A DNA stretch of 57,940 nt, taken from positions 1-57,940 of the forward strand of contig CALZID010000012.1 in NCBI GenBank assembly GCA_945787805.1. Direction: 5' to 3'. Source of the DNA: an uncultured Clostridia bacterium. Its GTDB lineage: Bacteria; Bacillota; Clostridia; Oscillospirales; Acutalibacteraceae. Positions 24,534-33,371 of this stretch are shown here, piece by piece; position 1 is the first letter of the stretch; every line of letters begins with the position of its first letter. Position numbers and translations under genes: made by a program. The notes under the pieces are model-generated. The model saw only the letters and a program-made list of their open reading frames with translations. It made no database searches and had not been told where the DNA came from.

Positions 24534-26279
24534 TTATTTCACCTCCACTGCATTGAATTTACATACATTTATACAATTACCGCATTTGATACATTTTTCC
24601 ATATCAATAGAATGCGGATTTTTAACTGTGCCGTTAATAGCCCCGACAGGACATTTTTTAGCGCACAATGTACAGCCCTTACAAGCATCTGCGTTGATTT
24701 CATAACGGAGAAGATTGGTGCATTCGTGTGCTTCGCATTTTTTCTCTGTAATGTGCTCAACATATTCATTTTTAAAGTATTTGAGAGTAGTGAGCACGGG
24801 GTTTGGCGCAGTTTGGCCCAGTCCGCACAATGCACCGTCTTTAATGGCAAGGCACAATTCTTCTAAAAGCTCAATATCTTCTTCTTTGCCGTTGCCTTCG
24901 GTTATGCGAGTGAGAATTTCAAGCATACGCTTTGTTCCAAGACGGCAATGCACACATTTTCCGCAAGATTCTTTTGCGGTGAAATCAAGGAAGAAACGAG
25001 CCATTTCTACCATACAGGTAGAGTCGTCCATAACAACCATACCCCCCGAGCCCATAATGGCGCCCGTTTGTGACAATGCTTTGTAATCAATAACGGTATC
25101 TAAAAGCTCTTTGGGGATACAACCGCCTGACGGTCCGCCCATTTGAACTGCTTTAAAATTCTTATTATTTTTAATTCCGCCGCCGATGTCAAAAATAACA
25201 TCACGAAGCGTTTTACCCATTGGAATTTCGACAAGTCCTCCACGCTTAATTTTGCCTGTGAGAGCAAAAACCTTTGTTCCCTTGCTGTTTTCCGTACCCA
25301 TTGATGAGAACGCACTGCCGCCATTTAGGATAATCCAACTGACATTTGCAAAGGTTTCAACATTGTTTATATTTGAGGGCTTTCTCCAATAACCCGACTG
25401 TGCCGGGAACGGCGGTTTTAATCTCGGCATGCCTCGTGAGCCTTCAAGGGATTCTATCAGAGCGGTTTCTTCACCGCAGACGAACGCACCCGCACCCGCT
25501 TTAATTCTAAAATCGCAGGAAAAAGATGTGCCCATTATATTTTGCCCTATAAAGCCTTTTGCCTTTGCCTGTTCGATAGCATTTTGCAGTCTGCGAATTG
25601 CAAGGGGATATTCTGCACGGACATAGACGATTGCTTCACCGGCACCAATTGCATAAGCACCGATTAACATACCTTCGATTAGGTTATGGGGGTCGCCTTC
25701 GATAACTGCTCTGTCCATAAATGCGCCGGGGTCGCCTTCGTCGGCATTACAAATCAGATATTTCTTTTCGCCCTGTGACTGACGAGCTGCATTCCACTTA
25801 AACCAGGTTGGGAAACCCGCACCGCCACGACCTGCAAGGCCTGAAACTTTAATCTCTTCAATTACATCTTCGGCACTCATTGTTGTCAAAACCTTTTCGA
25901 GTGCTTTATATCCGTCACCGTCGGTATAATCTTCAATAATTTCAGGATTTATAATACCGCAATGACGAAGTGCAATTCTTGTTTGCTTATCAAGGAATTG
26001 TTTATCATCATCTGAAATTTCATATTCTTTAACCGAAATCAAATTATTCTCATTAACTGCATTTGCGATTTTTTCTGCAATTTCACCGTTGACTTTTACA
26101 AATCTGTGAAGTCCGTCATCTGCATAAACATCGACTATGGGTTCAAGATAGCACATACCGATACAGCCTGTAACGGTAAGCTGATTATCGGAAAAATCAA
26201 GGTTTGAACTCAAAACTTCATACGCTTTCATAGCACCTGCGGCTATACCGCAACTGCCTTGACCTACTGCAATTTTCAT
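24534..26279 (-). CDS. NuoF/HydB-like NADH-binding flavoprotein subunit
   Basis: 581 residues. N-terminal thioredoxin-like [2Fe-2S] domain (VGQGSCGIAAGAMKAYEVL; CIGMCYLEP), the FMN/NADH core with GLAGRGGAGFPTWFKW and CNADEGDPGAFMDR, the [4Fe-4S] motif SCGKCVHCRLGTKRML, and two C-terminal ferredoxin motifs, CKGCTLCAKKCPVG and CIKCGNCINVCKF. This is the layout of HydB/HndC and the StnB-type subunit, where NADH is oxidised at FMN. The true start is ATG at 26279, overlapping the nuoE-like stop as ATGA with GGGGAG upstream; the longer open frame to 26399 is the nuoE-like gene read out of frame. Confidence 0.9.
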   Translation of the reverse strand: MKIAVGQGSCGIAAGAMKAYEVLSSNLDFSDNQLTVTGCIGMCYLEPIVDVYADDGLHRFVKVNGEIAEKIANAVNENNLISVKEYEISDDDKQFLDKQTRIALRHCGIINPEIIEDYTDGDGYKALEKVLTTMSAEDVIEEIKVSGLAGRGGAGFPTWFKWNAARQSQGEKKYLICNADEGDPGAFMDRAVIEGDPHNLIEGMLIGAYAIGAGEAIVYVRAEYPLAIRRLQNAIEQAKAKGFIGQNIMGTSFSCDFRIKAGAGAFVCGEETALIESLEGSRGMPRLKPPFPAQSGYWRKPSNINNVETFANVSWIILNGGSAFSSMGTENSKGTKVFALTGKIKRGGLVEIPMGKTLRDVIFDIGGGIKNNKNFKAVQMGGPSGGCIPKELLDTVIDYKALSQTGAIMGSGGMVVMDDSTCMVEMARFFLDFTAKESCGKCVHCRLGTKRMLEILTRITEGNGKEEDIELLEELCLAIKDGALCGLGQTAPNPVLTTLKYFKNEYVEHITEKKCEAHECTNLLRYEINADACKGCTLCAKKCPVGAINGTVKNPHSIDMEKCIKCGNCINVCKFNAVEVK

Positions 26280-26770
26280 TCTGCATTCTCCCCTTTCTGT
26301 AATTCTTTGAATATGCTTATTGCTTTTTCGGGAGTAAGCGAGCCATAAGTTTCGTCGTTTATCATCATAACCGGAGAAAGACTGCAACAACCGAGACAAG
26401 CCACATTTTTAAGTGTGAATAATCCGTCGGCAGTTGTTTCGCCGTTTTTTATGCCGAGATATTCATTGATTGTTTTTTCAATTTGCAAGGAACCGTTTAC
26501 ATGACAAGCGGTACCCTGACAAAGCATAATTAAATATTTACCCACAGGCTCAAGTCTGAACTGTGAATAAAAGGTTGCTACGCCCATAATTTTAGTTACT
26601 TTTATACCCGTTCTCTTTGAGATATGTAAAATAACATCTACGGGTAAGTAACCGTATATATCCTGAGCGTTCTGTAATATAGTTATAAGGCTTCCGGGTA
26701 CCAAAGCATATTTTTGCAAACAAGGTTCGAGAAGCGAAAAATCATTGTTTTTTTGACAGTTGCAGTCCAT
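26276..26770 (-). CDS. NuoE/HydC-like [2Fe-2S] subunit
   Basis: 164 residues. N-terminal helical part (LPVDVILHISKRTGIKVTKI) then thioredoxin-like [2Fe-2S] fold with ligands in MLCQGTACHVNG and NVACLGCCSLSP. Full length for the 24-kDa family of NADH dehydrogenases and bifurcating hydrogenases. The ATG follows CTCGGAGG. It is first of three genes, overlapping the NuoF-like gene by 4 bases. No hydrogenase H-cluster or formate dehydrogenase subunit is encoded nearby, which speaks for a transhydrogenase rather than a hydrogenase or formate dehydrogenase. Confidence 0.9.
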   Translation of the reverse strand: MDCNCQKNNDFSLLEPCLQKYALVPGSLITILQNAQDIYGYLPVDVILHISKRTGIKVTKIMGVATFYSQFRLEPVGKYLIMLCQGTACHVNGSLQIEKTINEYLGIKNGETTADGLFTLKNVACLGCCSLSPVMMINDETYGSLTPEKAISIFKELQKGENAE

Positions 26771-26908
26771 ATATAAACCTCCGAGAATAAAACTGTATAT
26801 ATAATAATATAAATATTTATTTTTTTCAATTTATATTTTAAAAAAATATCGACTTTAAAAGAAAAAAGGTATATACTAATTGTAATTTATAGAAAAAGAG
26901 GAATTATT

Positions 26909-27589
26909 TTGAAAAAATATTTATATGAAATGCACTATCACACCAAAGACACAAGCAACTGTGCAAATGTTAAGGCAGAAGATTCAGTTGAATATTATAT
27001 AAATGCCGGTTATGACGGTATTGTTGTCACCGACCATTTAAGCTCTTCAACATATATGAAATACGGCAGGGAGCTTTTGCCTTGGAAAAAGAAGGTTGAC
27101 TTTTTCTTGCGCGGATATAATGCTGCAAAGAAAGCGGCAAAAGGCAGAATAAACATAATTTTAGGTATGGAGCTTCGATTCAGAACAAGCGAGGGCGACA
27201 ATGATTATCTTGTTTACGGAATAACGGAGGATTTTCTTTATAACACACCCGAACTTTTAAATCTTAATATAAAAAAATTCTATGAGATATGCCAAAAGAA
27301 CGGATTTTTAGTTTTTCAGGCTCATCCGTTCAGGTTTAATATGAAAGTTACAAATCCGCAATTTCTTGACGGAATTGAAGTTTTCAACGGAAATCCACGG
27401 CACAACGCAAACAACGATATTGCAGAAATGTGGGCAAAAAAATATGACCTTACGGTCACATCGGGTTCGGATTATCACGAGCTTGAAGATTTAGGCATCG
27501 GCGGAATTTATTTCAATAAAGAAATTAAAAACGGTAATGAGCTTGTTGCTGAACTTAAAACAAGACAGTATGAGTTGAAAAAAGGATAA
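26909..27589 (+). CDS. PHP-domain metal-dependent phosphoesterase
   Basis: 226 residues with the PHP metal-binding motifs in order: HYHTKDTS near the start, VVTDHLS (about residue 40), GMELRF (about 88), QAHPFR (about 137) and SGSDYHE near the C-terminus. PHP proteins hydrolyse phosphoesters such as histidinol phosphate or nucleotides; no histidine-biosynthesis neighbours are present, so the substrate is open. TTG start behind AGAGGAATTA. Transcribed alone, divergent from the nuoE-like gene, closed by a hairpin terminator. Confidence 0.85.
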   Translation: MKKYLYEMHYHTKDTSNCANVKAEDSVEYYINAGYDGIVVTDHLSSSTYMKYGRELLPWKKKVDFFLRGYNAAKKAAKGRINIILGMELRFRTSEGDNDYLVYGITEDFLYNTPELLNLNIKKFYEICQKNGFLVFQAHPFRFNMKVTNPQFLDGIEVFNGNPRHNANNDIAEMWAKKYDLTVTSGSDYHELEDLGIGGIYFNKEIKNGNELVAELKTRQYELKKG

Positions 27590-27603
27590 AATTGCATAAT
27601 AGA

Positions 27604-27633
27604 GGGCGAGTTAAACAACCCGCCCAATTTTTT
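27604..27633. terminator. terminator between PHP gene and WCY-repeat gene
   Basis: Stem GGGCGAGTT / AACCCGCCC with one mismatch and a short loop, followed by AATTTTTTG on the plus strand. Serves the PHP gene, and possibly the convergent secreted-protein gene. Confidence 0.7.
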
Positions 27634-27647
27634 GTGTCAATATTATA

Positions 27648-29045
27648 TCAATAAACGAAATCAGTATAGCTGTTTTGAACAAAGCATTCTCCGGTTGCTT
27701 TGATTGGCATAACGGATACTTTTAAATTCAATGCATTAACTGTCATAATATAAGAAATATCAAGGCTGACAAGACAACCGTCTTCTATAACCGCATTAAC
27801 GGTAATTGATTTATAATCAATATCACATGACTCGGCAACTATTTGTGACTCTCCTACAGCTGCAGCAAGAGTTGTTTGAACTTCTTCAAGAGTGATGAAG
27901 TCATTTGTAACACGATTAAGTCCGTTGCTACCGTCTTTTTGCGGATTATTTACATCACATATCTTAATTTTATAAGTATTTCCGGATAATGTTAATTCTT
28001 TAATGTCGGCATTAGTTAAATTAAATGCTTTCAATAAATGTTTTTCAGACATAGCTTCGCCGGGTTTACCGTTTGTTACGGTGGATTCATATGAACCTAT
28101 TCCGAGAAAACCGCCGACAACAGAGTCAAGAGTTGCGTTTGCATCTACATTTTGAATAATATTATTGAGAACATCTGTTGAAGCACCCATATCTATAGGT
28201 TTTGTATAATATGCTTCTCTTGACCATGAGTAACTGCTGTTTACCGCTTTTGATGTAGCGCTGTTCAGTATTCCCACAACATCAATCTGAGTTCCCGAAC
28301 CAATCAAAGCACCGTTCTCGTCAAAGTCATACATAGCACCGTCTATAAAATTTGTTCCGGTTACCATGTGAGCGTCACTGTCGAGATAATATTTCTTGCC
28401 GTTATATGTTAACCAACTTGATGTAACTGCACGACCGCTGCCGTCAACATAGCACCAACCGACTGAGTCTGTCTTCCATTGATTTGTTATCATATAACCG
28501 TTTGAATCAACATAGCACCAGCCCACTGAATCTTTAGCCCACTTGTTTTTTGCCAAATATCCGTTTGCATCAAGATAGCACCAGCCTACCGAATCTTTAG
28601 CCCATGCATTTTTTACGCAAAAGCCGTCAGCACCCACATAGCACCAACCTACTGAATCTTTAAACCATTTATTTGTGACTCTTCTGCCGTTTGCATCGAG
28701 ATAGCACCAGCCTTGACTGTCTTCAAACCACTGATTTGTAAGACAATATCCGTCTTCACCTACATAGCACCAGCCCACTGAGTCTTCTACCCACTTGTTT
28801 GTTGCCATATAGCCGTCCGAATCAAGATAGCACCAGCCAACGCTGTCTTTTTTCCATGTATTTCTGACTTTAAAGCCGTTTTCATAATATGCCCATTTGC
28901 CGTTTTCAAAAACCCAACCCTTTTTTATGGTAATAATACCACTTATATCGGGAAAAAGGTCTGCCGCAAACGATGAAATTGCGGTTAACGGCATCATAGC
29001 CGCAACCATTAAAATCGCCAAAAGAATTGATAAGCTTTTTTTCAT
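27648..29045 (-). CDS. secreted cell-wall-binding WCY-repeat protein
   Basis: 465 residues: signal peptide (KKSLSILLAILMVAAMMPLT...ISSFAA), then about ten wall-binding repeats of about 20 residues (residues about 42-240), then a C-terminal domain of about 210 residues without recognised family. The repeats follow the choline-binding-like pattern, but seven carry W-C-Y where most families have W-Y-Y or W-K-Y (for example DSVGWCYLDSDGYMATNKW). The cysteine in each repeat is unusual for a secreted protein. CTCTCC on the plus strand gives a GGAGAG ribosome site. A related repeat block occurs in the protein at 46208-48517. Attachment to wall polymers is inferred from the family. Confidence 0.88.
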   Translation of the reverse strand: MKKSLSILLAILMVAAMMPLTAISSFAADLFPDISGIITIKKGWVFENGKWAYYENGFKVRNTWKKDSVGWCYLDSDGYMATNKWVEDSVGWCYVGEDGYCLTNQWFEDSQGWCYLDANGRRVTNKWFKDSVGWCYVGADGFCVKNAWAKDSVGWCYLDANGYLAKNKWAKDSVGWCYVDSNGYMITNQWKTDSVGWCYVDGSGRAVTSSWLTYNGKKYYLDSDAHMVTGTNFIDGAMYDFDENGALIGSGTQIDVVGILNSATSKAVNSSYSWSREAYYTKPIDMGASTDVLNNIIQNVDANATLDSVVGGFLGIGSYESTVTNGKPGEAMSEKHLLKAFNLTNADIKELTLSGNTYKIKICDVNNPQKDGSNGLNRVTNDFITLEEVQTTLAAAVGESQIVAESCDIDYKSITVNAVIEDGCLVSLDISYIMTVNALNLKVSVMPIKATGECFVQNSYTDFVY

Positions 29046-29300
29046 TTCGCTCTCTCCTTTTATATTTAAATAATACAGAGCAATTTTTCTGTTACTACAA
29101 CATTATTTAATTTATGTAAAAGTAGTCACAGAATTATCTGCTCACACCTATAGTGTATCACTATATGCGTATTTTTTCAATTATGCTTTTTAAACAATTT
29201 TTTGCTATTGCTTTTGTTAAATACACCCATAAGCACTTTTCTTATAAATGATTAAAGGCAGTAAAACTGTTGTTTCACTGCCTTCATTGTTGGTTATTGT
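29046..29300. other. 255-base AT-rich intergenic region
   Basis: Contains the terminator of the long operon (29255-29284) and a perfect odd-length palindrome TATAGTG-TAT-CACTATA at 29149-29165 that could be an operator for the secreted-protein gene. No gene and no clear -35/-10 pair were found. Confidence 0.4.
29255..29284 (-). terminator. terminator of the 15-gene operon
   Basis: Minus strand AAGGCAGT / ACTGCCTT stem with a loop of about 14 bases and a short T-run (TTTAAT), 16 bases past the transketolase stop. Confidence 0.6.
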
Positions 29301-30248
29301 TTATTTCTTAAGTTTCACTGCCTGTTTGCATTTTGCAACGATATTTGCGGCGTCAAGTCCGAATTCGTGGAGAAGTTGGACTGCGGGGCCTGATTTACCG
29401 AAAGTATCTTCAACACCCACACGGATTACGGGAACGGGCACTGTTTCGCAAACTACTTCTGCAACTGCCGAACCCAGACCGCCGATAATATTGTGCTCTT
29501 CGGCAGTAACGATTACGCCTGTTTTCTTTGCACTTTCAATTACAATCTCACGGTCAATGGGCTTGATTGTTGCCATATTAACAACTCTCGCAGAAATGCC
29601 TTCTGCTTTGAGTGTTTCGTAAGCCATAAGCGCTTCGTTTACCATAAGACCTGTTGCGATGATTGTTACATCTGTTCCTTCTTTAAGAACGGCACCTTTG
29701 CCGATTTCAAACTTATAGTTTTCACCAAACACTCTCGGAACTGCAAGACGACCGAATCTCATATAAACAGGGCCGTTGTGCTTTGCGGCTGCAAGAACGC
29801 AAAGTCTTGCTTCAACATCGTCGGCAGGATTGAGAATAACCATATTGGGAATTGTTCTCATAAGGCCTATATCTTCACAACACTGGTGGCTTGCACCGTC
29901 TTCACCCACAGAAATGCCCGCATGAGTTGCACCGATTTTAACATTGAGATTTGTATATCCGATTGAGTTTCTTACCTGTTCAAAAGCACGGCCTGCCGCA
30001 AACATTGCGAACGATGATGCAAAAACGGTATATCCCGCACTTGCAAGACCTGCCGCAACGCCCATCATATTGCCTTCTGCGATACCGCAATCAATGAATT
30101 TTTCGGGGTGTTCTTTTTTGAACATACCTGTTTTTGTTGCGGCGGCTAAGTCTGCATCAAGAACAAGAATTTTAGCATCTGTATTACCAAGCTCTACAAG
30201 TGCTTTACCGTAAGCATCACGAGTTGCTGTTTTAATTACTTCGCTCAT
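29301..30248 (-). CDS. transketolase, C-terminal subunit
   Basis: 315 residues covering the pyrimidine-binding and C-terminal transketolase domains, with DCGIAEGNMMGVAAGLASAG and GATHAGISVGEDGASHQC. Splitting of transketolase into two polypeptides is common in Clostridia and archaea. I chose the ATG at 30248 behind GGAGGG; the frame is open to 30269 but that part lies inside the N-terminal subunit gene. One base separates the two genes. Together they move two-carbon units between pentose phosphates. Confidence 0.93.
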   Translation of the reverse strand: MSEVIKTATRDAYGKALVELGNTDAKILVLDADLAAATKTGMFKKEHPEKFIDCGIAEGNMMGVAAGLASAGYTVFASSFAMFAAGRAFEQVRNSIGYTNLNVKIGATHAGISVGEDGASHQCCEDIGLMRTIPNMVILNPADDVEARLCVLAAAKHNGPVYMRFGRLAVPRVFGENYKFEIGKGAVLKEGTDVTIIATGLMVNEALMAYETLKAEGISARVVNMATIKPIDREIVIESAKKTGVIVTAEEHNIIGGLGSAVAEVVCETVPVPVIRVGVEDTFGKSGPAVQLLHEFGLDAANIVAKCKQAVKLKK

Positions 30249-30249
30249 T

Positions 30250-31095
30250 TTATACACCCTCCAACTCATTAAGTTTTGCAGTAAGCTCTGCTACTGCCTG
30301 ATTATAAAGCTCTTCATTTGGAGCCGCACCGTGCCAGTTAACCTGGTTTTCCATATAAGAAACACCTTTGCCTTTAACTGTTTTTGCCACAATAGCAGTC
30401 GGTCTGCCCTTAGTGTTCTTTGCTTCTTCAAATGCTTTTTCGATTTCGTCAAAATCGTTACCGTCAATTTCGATTGTGTTGAAGCCGAATGCTGTGAACT
30501 TCTCGGGAATGGGATACGGCGAGTTAACTTCTTCAACCGTACCGTCTATTTGAAGGTTGTTGTTATCGACGATTACAACAAGATTATCAAGCTTCTTTGC
30601 GTTGGCAAACATTGCGGCTTCCCAAACCTGACCTTCTTCAATTTCACCGTCACCGAGAATTGTGTAAACTCTGAAATCTTTATTGTCAAGCTTTGCGGCA
30701 AGCGCCATTCCGACTGCGGCAGACACGCCCTGGCCCAGTGAGCCGGTACTCATATCAACACCCGGTACGCATTTCATACTTGGGTGACCTTGAAGATAAG
30801 AATCTGCTTTTCTGAGTGTTTTCATATCTTCTGTCGGGAAAAAGCCTTTGAGCGCAAGTGTTGCATAGAGAGCCGGTGCGGCGTGTCCTTTCGACAGAAC
30901 AAATCTGTCTCGGTCTTCCCATTTTGGATTTTTTGCGTCAATTTTCATCTCAACATTATAGAGATAGGACATAAGCTCAGCAATTGAAAGTGAACCGCCC
31001 GGATGCCCTGCCTTTGCATTGAAGATGCCTTCTAACAACAGAAGTCTTTCTTTTGTCGCAAAGATTTCTAATTCCTTTTTCAAAGAAGTATTCAT
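30250..31095 (-). CDS. transketolase, N-terminal subunit
   Basis: 281 residues with the thiamine-diphosphate motif GDGEIEEGQVWEAAMFAN...VDNNNLQIDG (about residues 150-190), HPGGSLSIAELMSYLY and SKGHAAPALYA. Complete for the N-terminal half-enzyme; the active site forms with the C-terminal subunit encoded directly downstream. The ATG follows GGGGGAG. It sits 30 bases after the HAD gene, so probably belongs to the long operon. Confidence 0.93.
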   Translation of the reverse strand: MNTSLKKELEIFATKERLLLLEGIFNAKAGHPGGSLSIAELMSYLYNVEMKIDAKNPKWEDRDRFVLSKGHAAPALYATLALKGFFPTEDMKTLRKADSYLQGHPSMKCVPGVDMSTGSLGQGVSAAVGMALAAKLDNKDFRVYTILGDGEIEEGQVWEAAMFANAKKLDNLVVIVDNNNLQIDGTVEEVNSPYPIPEKFTAFGFNTIEIDGNDFDEIEKAFEEAKNTKGRPTAIVAKTVKGKGVSYMENQVNWHGAAPNEELYNQAVAELTAKLNELEGV

Positions 31096-31125
31096 TTTTT
31101 ACTCCCCCTATTTTTTTATATAAAA

Positions 31126-31956
31126 TTATTCTTTACAGTCATTCATTATGTATTCAAGCAAATCCGCAACCGCGCCCTGATTACAGTGGCACGCATGAAA
31201 TTTTGCAATCTCGTGCATTGCTTTCGGTGCCTGCCCGCAACAAGCGGGAAGTCCGACAGTTTTAAGCATATCGTAATCGTTGAAATAATCACCGATTGCC
31301 GCCGTATGCTCGTGGTCGATATTGTACATCTCTGCAATCTTCATAAGTGCAGAGCCTTTATGAACGCCTTCGTTGAGCATTTCAAAAGAGCAAATTGAAC
31401 TTGACATAAAGTTAGCGCCCGTATTTTCAAGTGACAATGCATATTTTTTAACTGCACTTATAAGCGGTGGAACACCTAAAAAAATAACTTTGCCCCAATT
31501 TTCTCTCGGTACTTCATCTGGACTGTTACAGTTTACACAGTGAAGCTTATCTGCCAATACCATGCACGGTGCAAAGATTTTTGCGTTCAGTGTGTAGATT
31601 ACTTTATCTGTCAAAATCTCAATTTCGAGCATTGGAAAACGCTCATATATCTCGAATACCAAATCAACCGCTTTTTGATTGATTGGTGTGAAGTGCAACA
31701 TTTTTTCTTGTGAATAGTCATAAACTCCCGCACCGTTAAGAACAACTGCAGGAGTGCCTTTAATGGGCAATCTGTTATAGTGTTTTCTCATTGATTCAAC
31801 ATTTCTGCCCGAAGCCAATGTGAAATGGCCGTTACACTTTAACACGAAATGTTTTATTGCTTCAAAATTTCTTTTTGGCAAATGTCTTAACTTATTATTT
31901 AATGTTCCGTCAATATCTGACACAACAAGCCAGTTTGACAAGTCTTTATGTGACAT
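31126..31956 (-). CDS. Cof-type HAD phosphatase
   Basis: 276 residues. Haloacid-dehalogenase motif I VSDIDGTLNNK near the N-terminus, motif II around TLASGRN, and motif IV AAIGDYFNDYDM with a C-terminal Cof cap signature (LLEYI). Cytoplasmic phosphatase of the sugar-phosphate/flavin type; substrate not readable. A cysteine-rich end (ACCGQ, HACHCNQ) is slightly unusual. The GAGGT ribosome site overlaps the rluA stop. Confidence 0.88.
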   Translation of the reverse strand: MSHKDLSNWLVVSDIDGTLNNKLRHLPKRNFEAIKHFVLKCNGHFTLASGRNVESMRKHYNRLPIKGTPAVVLNGAGVYDYSQEKMLHFTPINQKAVDLVFEIYERFPMLEIEILTDKVIYTLNAKIFAPCMVLADKLHCVNCNSPDEVPRENWGKVIFLGVPPLISAVKKYALSLENTGANFMSSSICSFEMLNEGVHKGSALMKIAEMYNIDHEHTAAIGDYFNDYDMLKTVGLPACCGQAPKAMHEIAKFHACHCNQGAVADLLEYIMNDCKE

Positions 31957-31965
31957 TTTTTTACC

Positions 31966-32877
31966 TCATTTGATTTTATTTAAAAAGTTTTCAAAATAAT
32001 CAGGCAGATTACTTGAAAATTCCATATATTCGTTTTTTATAGGATGAACAAACCCGATTTTTATTGCGTGCAAGCACTGACCGTTTAGTTCGGCGCTTCT
32101 CTTATCATTACCGTAAACTAAGTCCCCTGCCACAGGATGGCCTATATGAGCCATATGGACTCTTATCTGGTGAGTTCTGCCTGTTTCAAGCTTTAACGAA
32201 ATGTGAGAATATTTATCAAACTCCGTGATAACTTTATAATGTGTGACAGCATTTTTTGAATTTTGCATTGTCACGCACATTTTTTTGCGGTCCTTCGGGT
32301 TACGCCCTATCGGAGCATTAACCGTGCCTTCCGTCTCTTTTAAATGACCGCAAATTATTGCGTTGTATTCACGGGTAAAGCTATGCTCTTTTATCTGTTC
32401 GGCAAGGCCTATATGGGCTTTATCGTTTTTTGCAACAATTAAAAGTCCGCTTGTATCCTTATCAATTCTGTGAACAATTCCCGGTCTTAAAACACCGTTT
32501 ATGCCTGACAGGGAATCTTTGCAATGATACAGCAATGCATTAACCAAAGTACCGCTGTAATTACCGGGTGCGGGGTGCACAACCATTCCCCTTGGCTTAT
32601 TCACAACAAGCAAATCATCATCTTCATAAACAATGTCCAAGGGAATATTCTCGGGCTCGGCGTCAAGAGGCTTCAGCTCACCTGTAATCAACAGAATTTC
32701 GTCATCTGTATTGACCTTGTATTTTTTATTTACCGAAACACCGTTAATTGTGACATTTCCCTGTTCAATCAGTTTTTGAATTGAGTTTCTTGAACAATCG
32801 GGTACAAGAACCGATAAAAACTTATCAATTCTTTCACCGTGAAATTCTTGTGGAACTTCAATTAACAATTCGCTCAT
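31966..32877 (-). CDS. RluA-family 23S rRNA pseudouridine synthase
   Basis: 303 residues: S4 RNA-binding domain (about residues 10-75, DKFLSVLVPDCSRNSIQKLI) and pseudouridine synthase domain with catalytic HRIDKDTSGLLIVAKN and GRTHQIRVHMAHIGHPV. RluD-type by domain order, as usual directly after lspA in Firmicutes. I chose the ATG at 32877 behind AAAGGACTC; the open frame reaches 32943. It overlaps lspA by 20 bases. Confidence 0.92.
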   Translation of the reverse strand: MSELLIEVPQEFHGERIDKFLSVLVPDCSRNSIQKLIEQGNVTINGVSVNKKYKVNTDDEILLITGELKPLDAEPENIPLDIVYEDDDLLVVNKPRGMVVHPAPGNYSGTLVNALLYHCKDSLSGINGVLRPGIVHRIDKDTSGLLIVAKNDKAHIGLAEQIKEHSFTREYNAIICGHLKETEGTVNAPIGRNPKDRKKMCVTMQNSKNAVTHYKVITEFDKYSHISLKLETGRTHQIRVHMAHIGHPVAGDLVYGNDKRSAELNGQCLHAIKIGFVHPIKNEYMEFSSNLPDYFENFLNKIK

Positions 32878-33355
32878 TTTTTGAGTCCTTTTCTTTTCTA
32901 CTATCTCTGTAAATGTCATATATGAGCCAAGCAATAAGCACAACTGCGCTGCAAGTGACTAATATATCTGCAAAATTAAAAACTGCAAAGTTAATAAATA
33001 ACGGCTCAATGTAGTCAACCACAAAGCCACGGAAAACTCGGTCGATTAAATTGCCTAATCCGCCTGAAATAATCAATGCCAAACAAACATATTCCACACC
33101 GAACTTGACTTTCTTAAACATCAATGCCAGTATGCCGACTGTAATTGCAACAAAGGTGAAAACAGAAAGAATTTCCGTGTATCCGCTAAACGAACCAAAA
33201 GCAGCCCCCGTATTCTCGACATAATTCAGCTGAATAAAGCCGTCAATCAACGGGATACTGCCAACCGGTTTGAGATAGTTAAGTACAAGTAATTTTATTA
33301 TTTGGTCCAATGCGACCAAAAAAAGCATTATGACAAGCGTGATTACTTGAAGCAT
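32858..33355 (-). CDS. lspA: lipoprotein signal peptidase
   Basis: 165 residues with four membrane helices and the two catalytic aspartate boxes, GNLIDRVFRGFVVDYIEP and FNFADILVT. Cleaves the signal peptide of prolipoproteins in the membrane, such as the one at 16972. ATG follows GAGGT. Sits between divIVA (16 bases) and rluA (overlap), the standard order. Confidence 0.95.
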   Translation of the reverse strand: MLQVITLVIMLFLVALDQIIKLLVLNYLKPVGSIPLIDGFIQLNYVENTGAAFGSFSGYTEILSVFTFVAITVGILALMFKKVKFGVEYVCLALIISGGLGNLIDRVFRGFVVDYIEPLFINFAVFNFADILVTCSAVVLIAWLIYDIYRDSRKEKDSKNERIVN

Positions 33356-33371
33356 ATTTTACCTCGTTATC

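Noticed and set aside
26280-26399. Longer start of the NuoF-like subunit
   Set aside because: The extra 40 residues are the nuoE-like gene read in another frame; a good ribosome site and ATGA overlap mark 26279.
20867-26770. Electron-bifurcating methylene-THF reductase (metF plus NuoEF-like genes as one complex)
   Set aside because: A hairpin terminator (21805-21832) and a separate promoter (21742-21770) lie between them, and metF looks like an ordinary stand-alone enzyme; the idea is not excluded but not supported.
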